Source of the DNA: an uncultured Collinsella sp.
GTDB taxonomy: Bacteria; Actinomycetota; Coriobacteriia; Coriobacteriales; Coriobacteriaceae
Direction: 5' to 3'
Assembly: GCA_900550835.1 (NCBI GenBank)
Contig: URTP01000002.1
Location: 1-33,904 of the forward strand
Length of the DNA stretch: 33,904 nt
The first letter of the stretch is position 1, and every line of letters begins with the position of its first letter. The notes beneath the pieces are model-generated. The model was not told the origin of the DNA. It did not search any database and saw nothing but the letters and a program-made list of their open reading frames with translations. This document shows, piece by piece, positions 1-8,464 of the stretch. Made by a program: the position numbers and the translations under genes.

Positions 1-96
1 TCTTTGATATGTTTTACACATCTTTCTGTTTATTTTCTGTTTGCACACGGTATGCGCAGTGATGCGTGTACGACCCGAGACCCGCCCCTTTTTTTC
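1..96. other. Left edge, no gene seen
   Basis: This short stretch lies downstream of the minus-strand dnaG and holds no convincing coding sequence. One imperfect hairpin is visible at 50-71: a 9-bp stem with two G-T pairs around a GTGA loop. It could help end the dnaG transcript, but no clear U-run follows it on the minus strand. The rest is pyrimidine-rich edge sequence. Confidence 0.4.
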
Positions 97-2067
97 TTAT
101 AAAATCGGTCGTCCTATCTTATTGGCTATCGTCTTTTTAACCTGATTGTAAGCCGCCAACCGCTGCATGATATCCTTTTGTTCGTCGTCGGGAAGTTCGT
201 CGTCCAACTTCGCCTGCAACTCCTTGATCAGCGCCTCGACGACTTTCGATTTGTAGAGCGTCACGGCCTTCGGGACCCCCACGGCCAGCATCTCGGCGTC
301 GGTTTCCAGGTGTATTTCCTTGCGCCGCCACAGCTCGCTAAGCACATAGTTGTCGTCCGCCGTGAGGATGTCCACCGACATGTTGCACACCTCCGGGTCG
401 ATGTGGTTCAGGAAAACGTGCGCCGGGACCTCAACGCCGGTCCCCAACTGCGTCCACTGTTCGCGGTAAACATTCATGATCTTGGCGTAGACCGGATTGC
501 GGAACTCGATGTTGTCGTCGCTCAGCTCCGCGAAGATCACCTCCGCGACGTTGCACGCCACCATCGTCCGCCCCTCCTTGAAGTCGAACGAGCAATGGCC
601 GTATTTCAGGAGGTATTTCACGATCTCGCGCTCCAAAGCCTCGAAACTGCTCCCGGCCTCGACCTGTTTGACGAACTCCACCTCGGGCTGTGGCGCCTCC
701 CTCTGCCTCAGCGTCGTCTGCCGGCGCAGGAACTCGTCGGTCTCGCGGTCGCCCGACGTGGTCATGCGCTTGCGTGCCACCTCCGAAATGAGTATCTGCT
801 CGTCGATGTCCATGATCCGCGCGCACTCCTTGATGTAGACCGAGCGCTGAATCGGATCGGGAATCACCGACACCGACTGCACCATGTCGGCGATCAGCGC
901 CGCTTTGCGGATCGGGTCGCCCTCGGCGTCCTGCAACAGCAGTTTGGCCTTGAACTCCAGGAAGTCCTGCTCGTTGGCGCGGATATACTCCTGCAACTCG
1001 GATGCCGTATGGCTGCGCGCGAACGAATCGGGGTCCTCCGGCTCGGGCAGCAGCACCACGCGCACGTTCATGCCCTCCTTCAAGATCATGTCGATACCGC
1101 GCAGCGAGGCGTGAATGCCCGCCGAATCGCCGTCGTAGATCACCGTGATATTCTTCGTAAAGCGGTTCAGCAGGCGTATCTGCTCCGTCGTAAGCGACGT
1201 GCCGGACGAAGACACGACGTTCTCGACCCCTGCCTGATGCATCGAAATCACATCGGTGTATCCTTCGACCATGATGGCGAAATCCTGCTGCTGAATGGCC
1301 TTCTTGGCGAAATAGAGACCGTAAAGTTCGCGTTTCTTGCTGTATATCTCGCTCTCGGGGGAGTTCTGGTACTTGGCCACCTGCTTGTCGGTGCGCAGCG
1401 TGCGGCCTCCGAACGCCACGATGCGCCCCGAAATGTTGTGCACGGGGAAGATCACGCGGTCGCGGAACCGGTCGTACAACGAGCCGTCCCGGTCGCTGAC
1501 CAGCGAAAGTCCCGTCGAGAGGAGAAACTCCTTCTTGTAACCCGCCGCCAGGGCGTCCTTCGACATCCGGTCGCCCTTCGCGGGGCAGAATCCGAGTCCG
1601 AATTTCTTGATCGTGGCGTCGGTCATCCCGCGCTTCTGGCGGAAGTAGGCCAGTCCCACGCTCTGTCCTTCGGTCTCGCGCTGGAGGTAGTTGGCGAAAT
1701 ACTCCGCGGCCCAGCCGTTCAGGGCGAACATCGACTCGCGGTCGTCGTTGCGGCGCACCTCCTCTTCGGTCAACGCTTCCTCCTTAACCTCGATGCCGTA
1801 ACGCTTGGCCACCATCTTCAGCGCCTCGGCATAGGTTGTGGCTTCCTGATCCATTACGAAAGTCACGGCATTACCGCCCTTCCCACAACCGAAACATTTA
1901 TAAAGGCCTTTCGAAGGAGAGACTACGAACGACGGGGTCTTCTCGTTGTGGAAAGGACAACACGCGACATAGTTCACGCCCTTTCGTTTGAGCGTGACGT
2001 ATTCGCCGATAATATCCACGATATTGGCGGCGGCGTAAATGCGGTCTACTGTTTCCCGGTCGATCAT
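97..2067 (-). CDS. dnaG: DNA primase DnaG (Bacteroidota type)
   Basis: DnaG synthesises the RNA primers for replication and works with the DnaB helicase at the fork. The 656-residue protein has the expected order. An N-terminal CHC2 zinc finger spans residues ~36-64 (CCPFHNEKTPSF, then YKCFGCGKGG). The catalytic core follows, with a TOPRIM fold including MVEGYTDVISMHQAG and the acidic metal-binding IYDGDSAG. A long C-terminal helicase-interacting region ends in NKIGRPIL. The length is normal. The ATG lies 6 nt after a TACCTTTG motif on the minus strand with no Shine-Dalgarno, as is common in Bacteroidota. This gene and the 5' part of uvrB come from a different organism than the rest of the window. 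The family call is secure; the Alistipes-like origin is inferred from protein style and spacer repeats. Confidence 0.95.
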   Translation of the reverse strand: MIDRETVDRIYAAANIVDIIGEYVTLKRKGVNYVACCPFHNEKTPSFVVSPSKGLYKCFGCGKGGNAVTFVMDQEATTYAEALKMVAKRYGIEVKEEALTEEEVRRNDDRESMFALNGWAAEYFANYLQRETEGQSVGLAYFRQKRGMTDATIKKFGLGFCPAKGDRMSKDALAAGYKKEFLLSTGLSLVSDRDGSLYDRFRDRVIFPVHNISGRIVAFGGRTLRTDKQVAKYQNSPESEIYSKKRELYGLYFAKKAIQQQDFAIMVEGYTDVISMHQAGVENVVSSSGTSLTTEQIRLLNRFTKNITVIYDGDSAGIHASLRGIDMILKEGMNVRVVLLPEPEDPDSFARSHTASELQEYIRANEQDFLEFKAKLLLQDAEGDPIRKAALIADMVQSVSVIPDPIQRSVYIKECARIMDIDEQILISEVARKRMTTSGDRETDEFLRRQTTLRQREAPQPEVEFVKQVEAGSSFEALEREIVKYLLKYGHCSFDFKEGRTMVACNVAEVIFAELSDDNIEFRNPVYAKIMNVYREQWTQLGTGVEVPAHVFLNHIDPEVCNMSVDILTADDNYVLSELWRRKEIHLETDAEMLAVGVPKAVTLYKSKVVEALIKELQAKLDDELPDDEQKDIMQRLAAYNQVKKTIANKIGRPIL

Positions 2068-2073
2068 AGCCTA

Positions 2074-2081
2074 CAAAGGTA
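2074..2081 (-). promoter_or_regulatory. Bacteroidota -7 promoter motif for dnaG
   Basis: The minus strand reads TACCTTTG, matching the Bacteroidota TAnnTTTG -7 element, and ends 6 nt before the dnaG ATG. This spacing would put the transcript start at or next to the start codon, so the mRNA may be leaderless. A -33 element was not resolved in the AT-rich flank. Confidence 0.55.
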
Positions 2082-2095
2082 CGAATAATCGAATT

Positions 2096-2228
2096 AAGAA
2101 TTAAAAATTAAGAATTAAAAATTATTCTCCGCCCGCCGTCTTCCATCCGATGTCCCCGCACTTCTTCGGCATGAGATTCGAACACGAGGAAATAATTCGC
2201 GACTTTTAATTCTTAATTTTTAATTCTT
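2096..2228. repeat. 25-bp perfect inverted repeat in dnaG-uvrB spacer
   Basis: Positions 2096-2120 and 2204-2228 are exact reverse complements, 83 nt apart. Each arm is built from shorter AATTAAGAATTAAAA-type units, so it also contains direct repeats. Such AT-rich units recur in intergenic DNA of Bacteroides/Alistipes-type genomes. Here they flank a GC-richer insert between two divergent genes and overlap the likely promoter regions. The roles of upstream promoter element and spacer repeat cannot be told apart from sequence. Confidence 0.7.
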
Positions 2229-2231
2229 CAC

Positions 2232-2239
2232 TACCTTTG
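2232..2239 (+). promoter_or_regulatory. Bacteroidota -7 promoter motif for uvrB
   Basis: TACCTTTG matches TAnnTTTG and ends 5 nt before the uvrB ATG at 2245, mirroring the arrangement at dnaG on the other strand. No Shine-Dalgarno is visible. The expected start of transcription falls at about the ATG, which suggests a leaderless or nearly leaderless message. Confidence 0.55.
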
Positions 2240-2244
2240 CATCT

Positions 2245-4431
2245 ATGGATTTCAAGTTAGTATCGGACTATGCCCCGATGGGCGACCAGCCGGAGGCGAT
2301 CGGGCAGCTCGTCAGCTCGATCGAACACGGGTCCAAACACAACACGCTGCTGGGCGTGACGGGTTCGGGAAAGACTTTCACGGTGGCCAACGTCATCGCG
2401 CGGCTGAACCGTCCGACGCTGGTCCTGAGCCACAACAAGACCCTCGCGGCGCAGTTGTACGGGGAGTTCCGCAACTTCTTCCCGGAGAACGCCGTGGAAT
2501 ATTTCGTGTCGTATTACGACTACTACCAGCCGGAGGCCTACCTGCCTTCGACGGACACCTATATCGAGAAAGACCTCCAGATCAACGCCGAGATCGAGAA
2601 GATGCGCCTCGGCACGGTCGCCACGCTGCTGTCGGGCCGCCGCGACGTGATCGTCGTGTCGAGCGTCTCGTGCCTCTACGGCGCGGGCAACCCGGCGGAC
2701 TTCCACGCCACGGCCATCAACATCAAGGTGGGGCAGGTCGTCAGCTACAAGCATTTCCTCTACAAGCTGGTCGAGGCGCTCTACACCCGCACCGAACGCG
2801 AGCTGGAGCCTGCGACGTTCCGCGTCAACGGCGACACGGTGGACATCATGGCGGCCTTCGGCGAGTTCGGCAACCAGTGCTTCCGCGTGATGTTCTTCGA
2901 CAACGAGGTGGAGGCCATCCAGTCGATCGACCCCGTCACGGGACAGCGCATCGCCTCTCTCGACAGCATCACGCTCTACGCCACGAACCTGTTCGTGACG
3001 ACCAAAGAGCGCATCAACGCCGCCGTGCAGCAGATCTACCTCGACCTGGGCAAGCAGATCGAGTTCTTCGAACGCGCCGGGCGTCCGATGGAGGCGCAGC
3101 GCATCAAGCAGCGCGTGGAATACGATGTCGAGATGATCAAGGAGTTGGGGTACTGCCCCGGCATCGAGAACTACTCGCGTCATCTGGACGGTCGCAAGCC
3201 GGGTGAGCCGCCGTTTACCCTGATCGATTACTTTCCTAAGGACATGCTCTGCATCATCGATGAGAGCCATGTGACGGTGCCGCAGATTCGCGGTATGCAC
3301 GAAGGTGACCGCTCGCGTAAGGTAACGCTGGTGGAACACGGTTTTCGCCTGCCCTCGGCACTCGATAATCGCCCGCTTCGTTTCGATGAGTTTGAGGCAA
3401 GGATACCCCAGTTTATCTATGTTTCGGCCACACCGGGCGACTACGAGCTGCGGGTGAGCCAAAACGACGTGGAGCAGATTATTCGTCCGACCGGTCTGCT
3501 CGACCCCAAGATCGATGTGCGTCCGGTTCGTGGGCAGATTGACGATCTTGAGGACGAGATTCGCGAGCGCGTTGCCCGCAAGGAGCGCGTGCTGGTGACC
3601 ACGCTCACCAAGCGCATGGCCGAGGACCTGACCGACCATCTGCTTGATGCCGGCATTAAGGTCAATTACATGCACTCCGATACAGCGACGATGGACCGTG
3701 TCGAGATCCTGCGAACGCTGCGCGAGGGCAAGATCGATGTTCTCGTTGGCATCAACCTGCTTCGCGAGGGCCTAGACCTTCCCGAGGTCTCACTGGTGGC
3801 AATTCTCGATGCCGATAAGGAAGGCTTCTTGCGCAACCGCCGTTCGCTGATTCAGACGATTGGCCGCGCGGCCCGTAACGCCGATGGCGAAGTCATCATG
3901 TATGCGGACGTTGTGACCGATTCGATGAAAGAGGCCATCGAGGAGACGCAGCGCCGTCGCGAGATTCAGATGGCATATAACGAAGAACATGGCATTGTGC
4001 CCAAGACGGTGCGCAAGGCCATCAACGACATCTCAAGTTTTATTGCCGAGGCCGAAAAAACCGTGGGTTCCAAGGGACGCTCGAAGGGCGACTCTCTTGG
4101 CCATGGCGCATTCTATACGCCCGATGAGTTGGGCGAGGGTGGCGTGCCGGAAACGGTGGCGCCCGAGCAGACACTTGCGGAGCAGTTGGAAGAACTGCCG
4201 CATGACGAGCTCGTGCGGATCGTCGAAACCATGGAAGAGGATATGCGTAACGCTTCTGCCGCCATGGACTTTGAGGAGGCGGCGCGCCTGCGCGATGCCG
4301 TCGTTCAGATTCGGGCGATGCTCGAGGGTGCGTCTGAGGACGAGACGATCGAGCGCTTACGTTCGCAGGCCCGCAAGGGTTCCACGTTCGCATCGGGCAG
4401 AAAACGCCAGGGTGCACGGTTTAAGAAATAG
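2245..4431 (+). CDS. uvrB: UvrABC system protein B, chimeric (Bacteroidota 5' part, actinobacterial 3' part)
   Basis: UvrB is the damage-verifying helicase-like subunit of nucleotide excision repair; UvrA loads it and it recruits UvrC. The 728-residue frame shows Walker A GVTGSGKT (residues 37-44), the damage-sensing beta-hairpin region YYDYYQPEAY (~93-102), helicase motifs such as DESHVT, VSATPGDY and QTIGRAARN, and a C-terminal UVR motif (~residues 660-695) that contacts UvrC. The reading frame is intact. Sequence style changes within about 3150-3200 (residues ~302-320). Before it the gene has a Bacteroidota promoter and spacer. After it the protein reads SRHLDGRKPGEPPFTLIDY and has a long actinobacterial-type tail (AEKTVGSKGRSKGDSLGHG). 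The conserved IENYSR codons at 3161-3179 are the likely crossover point. I think this is an assembly chimera of two real uvrB genes. A terminator follows directly. Confidence 0.9.
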   Translation: MDFKLVSDYAPMGDQPEAIGQLVSSIEHGSKHNTLLGVTGSGKTFTVANVIARLNRPTLVLSHNKTLAAQLYGEFRNFFPENAVEYFVSYYDYYQPEAYLPSTDTYIEKDLQINAEIEKMRLGTVATLLSGRRDVIVVSSVSCLYGAGNPADFHATAINIKVGQVVSYKHFLYKLVEALYTRTERELEPATFRVNGDTVDIMAAFGEFGNQCFRVMFFDNEVEAIQSIDPVTGQRIASLDSITLYATNLFVTTKERINAAVQQIYLDLGKQIEFFERAGRPMEAQRIKQRVEYDVEMIKELGYCPGIENYSRHLDGRKPGEPPFTLIDYFPKDMLCIIDESHVTVPQIRGMHEGDRSRKVTLVEHGFRLPSALDNRPLRFDEFEARIPQFIYVSATPGDYELRVSQNDVEQIIRPTGLLDPKIDVRPVRGQIDDLEDEIRERVARKERVLVTTLTKRMAEDLTDHLLDAGIKVNYMHSDTATMDRVEILRTLREGKIDVLVGINLLREGLDLPEVSLVAILDADKEGFLRNRRSLIQTIGRAARNADGEVIMYADVVTDSMKEAIEETQRRREIQMAYNEEHGIVPKTVRKAINDISSFIAEAEKTVGSKGRSKGDSLGHGAFYTPDELGEGGVPETVAPEQTLAEQLEELPHDELVRIVETMEEDMRNASAAMDFEEAARLRDAVVQIRAMLEGASEDETIERLRSQARKGSTFASGRKRQGARFKK

Positions 4432-4434
4432 TGA

Positions 4435-4477
4435 ACAGGCCCCGAGTTCCCTGTGGAGCTTGGGGCCTGTGTCTTTT
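4435..4477 (+). terminator. Intrinsic terminator after uvrB
   Basis: ACAGGCCCC (4435-4443) pairs perfectly with GGGGCCTGT (4462-4470). The interior AGTTCC/GGAGCT extends the stem around a CTGT loop, and GTCTTTT follows. It starts 3 nt after the uvrB stop codon and separates uvrB from the convergent minus-strand gene. Confidence 0.85.
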
Positions 4478-4496
4478 GCGCGCTGGAATTCGTGCG

Positions 4497-6137
4497 TTAG
4501 AGGTCTGCGATCAGGGCTTCGGCACAACGGATGCCGTCGGTGGCCGCGCTCATGATGCCGCCGGCATATCCAGCTCCCTCACCACAAGGGTAGAGGCCCG
4601 GGGTCGACACGGCATGGCACGTTCGGTCTCGGGCGACAGTGACCGGTGAGCTCGAACGAGTCTCCACGCCGGTAAGAACGGCATCGGGGCAGTCGTAGCC
4701 GCGTAGCTTTTTTCCGAGTAGGGGAAGTCCCAGGCGGAGCGACTCGATGATATGCTGCGGCAGGGCTTCGTCAATTGCCGTCCAGGTCACACCGAGCGGA
4801 TAGGTGGGCTTTACCTTTCCGGGCGCCTTACTGGCGCGTCCTGCGAGGAAATCTCCGACGAGCTGTGCTGGTGCGTTCCAGTTGGAACCGCCCAGGCGAT
4901 AGGCGGCCGCCTCGCAGGCACGCTGGAGCTCGATGCCGGCGAGCGGGTCATTGTTGGGAAGGTCCTCAGGCGTGACGTTAACGAGCAGGGCGGCATTTGC
5001 GTTGCGTCCGTCGCGGGCATTGAGACTGGCCCCGTTGACGCACAGATGGCACGGTTCTGAAGAGGCGGCAACAACCTGTCCGCCGGGGCACATACAAAAC
5101 GAGAACACGCTGCGGCCGTTGGGAAGATGGGCAACAAGTTTGTAGGGGGCCGCCCCGAGCGCTGGATGTCCCGCCGAGGCTCCATATTGGGCTCGGTCGA
5201 TGTCGCGTTGCGGATGCTCGATGCGAACGCCCATGGCAAAGGTCTTTTGTGCGAGGGCCACGTTGTGGTCCTTAAGGAGCTCAAAAATATCGCGAGCAGA
5301 ATGCCCGCAGGCGAGGATGAGGTGCTTTGTCTCGATTGACTCGTAAGCGGCGTCTTGGGACGATTGGACATCAATGCCGGTGATGGCGCCAGATCCATCG
5401 GTTCGAATATTGACGAGCTTTGTTCGATAGCGGACGGTTCCACCGAGCTGCTCGATGCGCTGAGAAATGTTGGTGACGACGGTGGGGAGGATGTCGGAGC
5501 CAATGTGCGGCTTGGCGTCCCACAGGATGTCGCGAGGTGAGCCCGCTTCGACGAAGGTCTCAAGAATCAGGCGATGGGCGGGATTTTTGGTTCCCGTATT
5601 GAGCTTGCCGTCCGAGAATGTTCCCGCGCCGCCCAGGCCAAACTGGATATTGCTTTCGGGGTCGAGGATACGCTCCTTCAGGAAGAGGTCGATTGCCTGC
5701 GAGCGGCGAAGCGCCGGGTCGCCCCGTTCGATAAGCAAGGGCTTCAGACCCGCTTCGGCAAGGGTCAGGGCGGCGAAAAGGCCAGCGCATCCGGCACCGA
5801 CGACGACAGGGCGCTCTTTGGGTGCGCCGGAAACGGGGGAGGGGAATGAAGGCTCATTGTCGTCTATCGTGCGCACGCGTGAGCGGTCGCGCTCGGCCAC
5901 GCTGCCGAGCACTGTCTGCTCGATGTCTGGGCTCGTCAGCTCAACACGAAAGCTCAGGATGAAATGAACGTCTCGTTTTTTGCGGGCATCGATGGACTTG
6001 CGGTGGAGCTCGATGGACTTGATCTCGGAGTCTTTGCAACGCAGGACGCGTTTGACGACTCGCTTGCCAACGATGAGGCAGGCTTTTTCGTCGCCGGCCT
6101 CATCGAGCGACGCGTGGACTTGGGTGATTTCGATCAT
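4497..6137 (-). CDS. NAD(P)/FAD-dependent dehydrogenase (COG2509-like)
   Basis: This is a 546-residue flavoprotein of the uncharacterised COG2509 type. An N-terminal domain of ~100 residues (MIEITQVHASLDE... with KRVLRCKDSEIKSIELHRKSID) precedes the FAD-binding Rossmann fold with dinucleotide motif GAGCAGLFAALTLAEAG at ~112-128. Further family marks are LGGAGTFSDGKLNTGTK, FSFCMCPGGQVV and the C-terminal FAD-contacting CGEGAGYAGGIMSAA. I chose the ATG at 6137 because AAGGAG lies just upstream and the family begins there; an in-frame codon at 6308 would add 57 unsupported residues. The physiological substrate is unknown. It follows another flavoprotein gene, with a hairpin terminator in the 79-nt gap. 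Confidence 0.85.
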   Translation of the reverse strand: MIEITQVHASLDEAGDEKACLIVGKRVVKRVLRCKDSEIKSIELHRKSIDARKKRDVHFILSFRVELTSPDIEQTVLGSVAERDRSRVRTIDDNEPSFPSPVSGAPKERPVVVGAGCAGLFAALTLAEAGLKPLLIERGDPALRRSQAIDLFLKERILDPESNIQFGLGGAGTFSDGKLNTGTKNPAHRLILETFVEAGSPRDILWDAKPHIGSDILPTVVTNISQRIEQLGGTVRYRTKLVNIRTDGSGAITGIDVQSSQDAAYESIETKHLILACGHSARDIFELLKDHNVALAQKTFAMGVRIEHPQRDIDRAQYGASAGHPALGAAPYKLVAHLPNGRSVFSFCMCPGGQVVAASSEPCHLCVNGASLNARDGRNANAALLVNVTPEDLPNNDPLAGIELQRACEAAAYRLGGSNWNAPAQLVGDFLAGRASKAPGKVKPTYPLGVTWTAIDEALPQHIIESLRLGLPLLGKKLRGYDCPDAVLTGVETRSSSPVTVARDRTCHAVSTPGLYPCGEGAGYAGGIMSAATDGIRCAEALIADL

Positions 6138-6155
6138 CGAGGTCTCCTTAGATGC

Positions 6156-6187
6156 AAAAAAGAGGCCGCTCGGTGTCCCAGACGGCC
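6156..6187 (-). terminator. Probable terminator between two flavoprotein genes
   Basis: On the minus strand GGCCG-TC pairs with GAGCGGCC (one bulged base) around a 9-nt loop, followed by CTTTTTT. It lies 30 nt after the stop of the 6217-7488 gene and just before the Shine-Dalgarno of the next gene, so it may only partly end transcription. Confidence 0.6.
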
Positions 6188-6216
6188 CGAATGCGTTTTG
6201 ATTATAGGCTGCGCGG

Positions 6217-7488
6217 CTATAGGCTGCTTGCAGCGCGAATACCCGAGATCCAAGCCCACGCAAGGTTGAAACCGCCGCAATCGGCATCGATGTCGAGCGC
6301 CTCGCCACAGATGTAAAGTGGGGCGCCTGCCGCGTTGCTCACGCAGAGGTTGGGAGCTGAGACACTCTCGATGGGCACGCCGCCGCGCGTGACCTGTGCT
6401 GAGCGCTCCTCGGCTGTTCCCTCGACGAGCAACTTAAAGTGTTTGAGGATCGAGACCAGGTGGATGACATCGTTGGAGCCTGGATGGCACTGCTCGAACG
6501 CTGTGCAGACGACGCGGGAGAGTTGCGGGGCGAGCATGCCGTCGAGCCAACGGGGATCGCGGGGCGAAAAGCCGCCGAGCAGCTCAACGCGCCGGTTGAG
6601 CATATCGAGCAACTCGTCTTTGGAGAGGTCGGGGAAAACGTCGAGCAGGATCGTATCGCCGTGCTGGATACGACGAGAGAGGTTGAAGACAGCGACGCCC
6701 GAGATGCCAAAGGTTCGGAAGAGCACTTCGCCGTCTTCGCGCCAGAGCTCCTCGTGATTGCGGGTGAGCGTCAAACGGGCGCGGACGCGCAGGCCATCCA
6801 GTGTCTTGAGCGCAGTCTGGTCGCCGAAGACCGATGCCGACACAGGGCAGAGGACGGGGTGCTGCGGTGTGAGGGGAAGATTGAACGTCTTCGCGATGTC
6901 GGCAGGGTTGCCGCCCGTAGCGATAATTACGGCCTTTGCCTGCAGCGTCTCGTTCTTGCGAGGGGTGTCGGCGAGCGCCTTCCGAAGCGAGCGGAGTTCC
7001 GATTTTCGGTCATCGTGCTTTTTTGCCTTGAGTGCTCGCGCGGGACGGTCTATTTGGAGTGCCCAGCCCTCGGGGGCTTTGAATGCCGAGGCAACGTTGG
7101 CTCCGCAGATTAAGGTGATACCTAGGCGGTCGCAAACGTTGAGCAGCGCGCCGCGCACCGATTCGGCGCGAAGGGAGCGCGGGTACAGCCGGCCTTCCTC
7201 GGAGGTTGTCATGATACCCAGCGAGGAGAAGAAACCCATAAGCTCTTGTTCGGGCTGGGGGCCCATGACGGATTCGACGAATGCGGGGTGGTTATACCGC
7301 TGAGGATCAATCGATTCGTTGGAGAGGTTGCAGCGGCCGTTACCGGTCGCAAGAAGTTTAAGGCCGCAGGCAACATCGCGCTCAACGATGCAGGCGCTTT
7401 TGCCTGCGCGTGCGGCCGTAACGGCGGCGGCGAGACCCGAGGCCCCGCCGCCGATTACCAGGACGTCATAGAAGGCGCTCGCGTTCAC
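6217..7488 (-). CDS. NAD(P)/FAD-dependent oxidoreductase, BaiN/HI0933 family
   Basis: This 423-residue flavoprotein starts with the FAD-binding motif VLVIGGGASGLAAAVTAA (~residues 9-26). The family signature LLATGNGRCNLSN follows near residue 50, ATGGNPAD lies mid-protein, and the C-terminal CGEALDIDADCGGFNLAWA closes the FAD site. Members include the bile-acid enzyme BaiN, but most have no assigned substrate, so I do not claim bile-acid activity. The start is GTG at 7488, directly abutting the stop codon of the mrp-like gene upstream. The zero-base junction suggests translational coupling, as no strong independent Shine-Dalgarno is seen. The length is normal for the family. A hairpin terminator follows. 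Confidence 0.85.
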   Translation of the reverse strand: MNASAFYDVLVIGGGASGLAAAVTAARAGKSACIVERDVACGLKLLATGNGRCNLSNESIDPQRYNHPAFVESVMGPQPEQELMGFFSSLGIMTTSEEGRLYPRSLRAESVRGALLNVCDRLGITLICGANVASAFKAPEGWALQIDRPARALKAKKHDDRKSELRSLRKALADTPRKNETLQAKAVIIATGGNPADIAKTFNLPLTPQHPVLCPVSASVFGDQTALKTLDGLRVRARLTLTRNHEELWREDGEVLFRTFGISGVAVFNLSRRIQHGDTILLDVFPDLSKDELLDMLNRRVELLGGFSPRDPRWLDGMLAPQLSRVVCTAFEQCHPGSNDVIHLVSILKHFKLLVEGTAEERSAQVTRGGVPIESVSAPNLCVSNAAGAPLYICGEALDIDADCGGFNLAWAWISGIRAASSL

Positions 7489-8319
7489 TTAGGCCTCGGC
7501 GGTCTCGTGCGGGGCAATGGCCTCGACGGCAGAGACGGCCTGGGGCAGCATGTGTGCGGGCAGTGCGGTCTCAACCTCGCCCTTATCGCAAGCCTCGGCG
7601 AGTGCCGGATTGATGGGAAGCTGCCCTAGGATCTCGAGGTTGTAACGCTCGGCGACCTCGGGGAGCTTGCTCTTGCCAAAGACTTCGATCTTCTTGCCGC
7701 AATCGGGGCACTCGATATAGCTCATGTTTTCGACGATTCCCAGAATGGGGACGTTCATCTTCTCGGCCATGTTGACCGCCTTGGCGACGATCATCGAGAC
7801 CAGATCCTGCGGGCTCGTGACGATGACGATGCCGTCGACCGGCAGCGACTGGAAGACGGTGAGCGCGACGTCGCCTGTTCCCGGAGGCATGTCGACCAGT
7901 AGGTAGTCGATGGGGCCCCACGAGGTCTCGCTCCAGAACTGCCTAATGGCGCCTGCGATGACCGGACCGCGCCAAAGGACGGGGTCGGTCTCGTTTTGGA
8001 GCAGCAGGTTGGAGCTCATGACCTTGACGCCGTGCTCGGAGATTTCGGGCAGCATAAGGTTGCCAAGGGCATGGACGTGGCGTCCGCTCATACCGAACAT
8101 CTTGGGGATAGAGGGACCGGTGATGTCGGCATCGAGGACGCCGACCTTGCGGCCGTGACGGGCAAGCTCGGTGGCGATGGCACCGGTGACAAATGACTTG
8201 CCGACACCGCCCTTGCCGGAAAGCACGGCGATGACGCGCTTGACCTCGGACAGCGTGTTCTCCTCAAATTGCGACGGCGACGTTTGTCCGCCGGCGGCCT
8301 GTGCGTGTTCGCAACCCAT
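7489..8319 (-). CDS. Mrp/ApbC/NBP35-family Fe-S cluster carrier ATPase
   Basis: This 276-residue deviant-Walker P-loop ATPase is of the type that carries and transfers iron-sulfur clusters in the cytoplasm. It has GKGGVGKSFVTG (~35-46), the switch DADITGPSIPKMFG, VDMPPGTGDV and the C-terminal cluster-binding CxxC in ECPDCGKK (~203-206). An extra Cys lies near the N-terminus (MGCEHAQAAGG), as in anaerobic Mrp proteins. The ATG at 8319 has AAAGGAG at proper spacing; a longer reading from 8376 has no such support. Two flavoprotein genes follow on the same strand, the first with no gap. A promoter-like pair is visible upstream. Confidence 0.88.
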   Translation of the reverse strand: MGCEHAQAAGGQTSPSQFEENTLSEVKRVIAVLSGKGGVGKSFVTGAIATELARHGRKVGVLDADITGPSIPKMFGMSGRHVHALGNLMLPEISEHGVKVMSSNLLLQNETDPVLWRGPVIAGAIRQFWSETSWGPIDYLLVDMPPGTGDVALTVFQSLPVDGIVIVTSPQDLVSMIVAKAVNMAEKMNVPILGIVENMSYIECPDCGKKIEVFGKSKLPEVAERYNLEILGQLPINPALAEACDKGEVETALPAHMLPQAVSAVEAIAPHETAEA

Positions 8320-8374
8320 GTATGACTCCTTTGTATATGCTGGGGCCGGGGCCCCGCGATGTGACACGAGCGTC

Positions 8375-8404
8375 ATTGTACCCTCGTTTGCGAGCGGGAG
8401 TCAT
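8375..8404 (-). promoter_or_regulatory. Candidate sigma-70 type promoter for the mrp-like gene
   Basis: The minus strand has ATGACT (plus positions 8399-8404) as a 4/6 match to TTGACA, an 18-nt spacer, and TACAAT (8375-8380) as a 5/6 match to TATAAT. Transcription would begin about 50 nt before the ATG at 8319. The leader between them is very GC-rich and self-complementary (GGGGCCCCGGCCCC). Confidence 0.45.
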
Positions 8405-8464
8405 TTGCGATGCGTTTGGGCCGAGCGTGCTTGCAATACGATGGGCCCAAGCGAATGGGCGGGC

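Noticed and set aside
178..2088. Long plus-strand open frame opposite dnaG (636 codons)
   Set aside because: It is a GC-driven shadow of dnaG on the other strand; its translation is rich in Arg, His and Val and has no recognisable domain.
6217..7488. Bile-acid enzyme BaiN
   Set aside because: Only family-level similarity (HI0933-type flavoprotein) can be seen; no other bai genes are present, so a bile-acid role is not supported.
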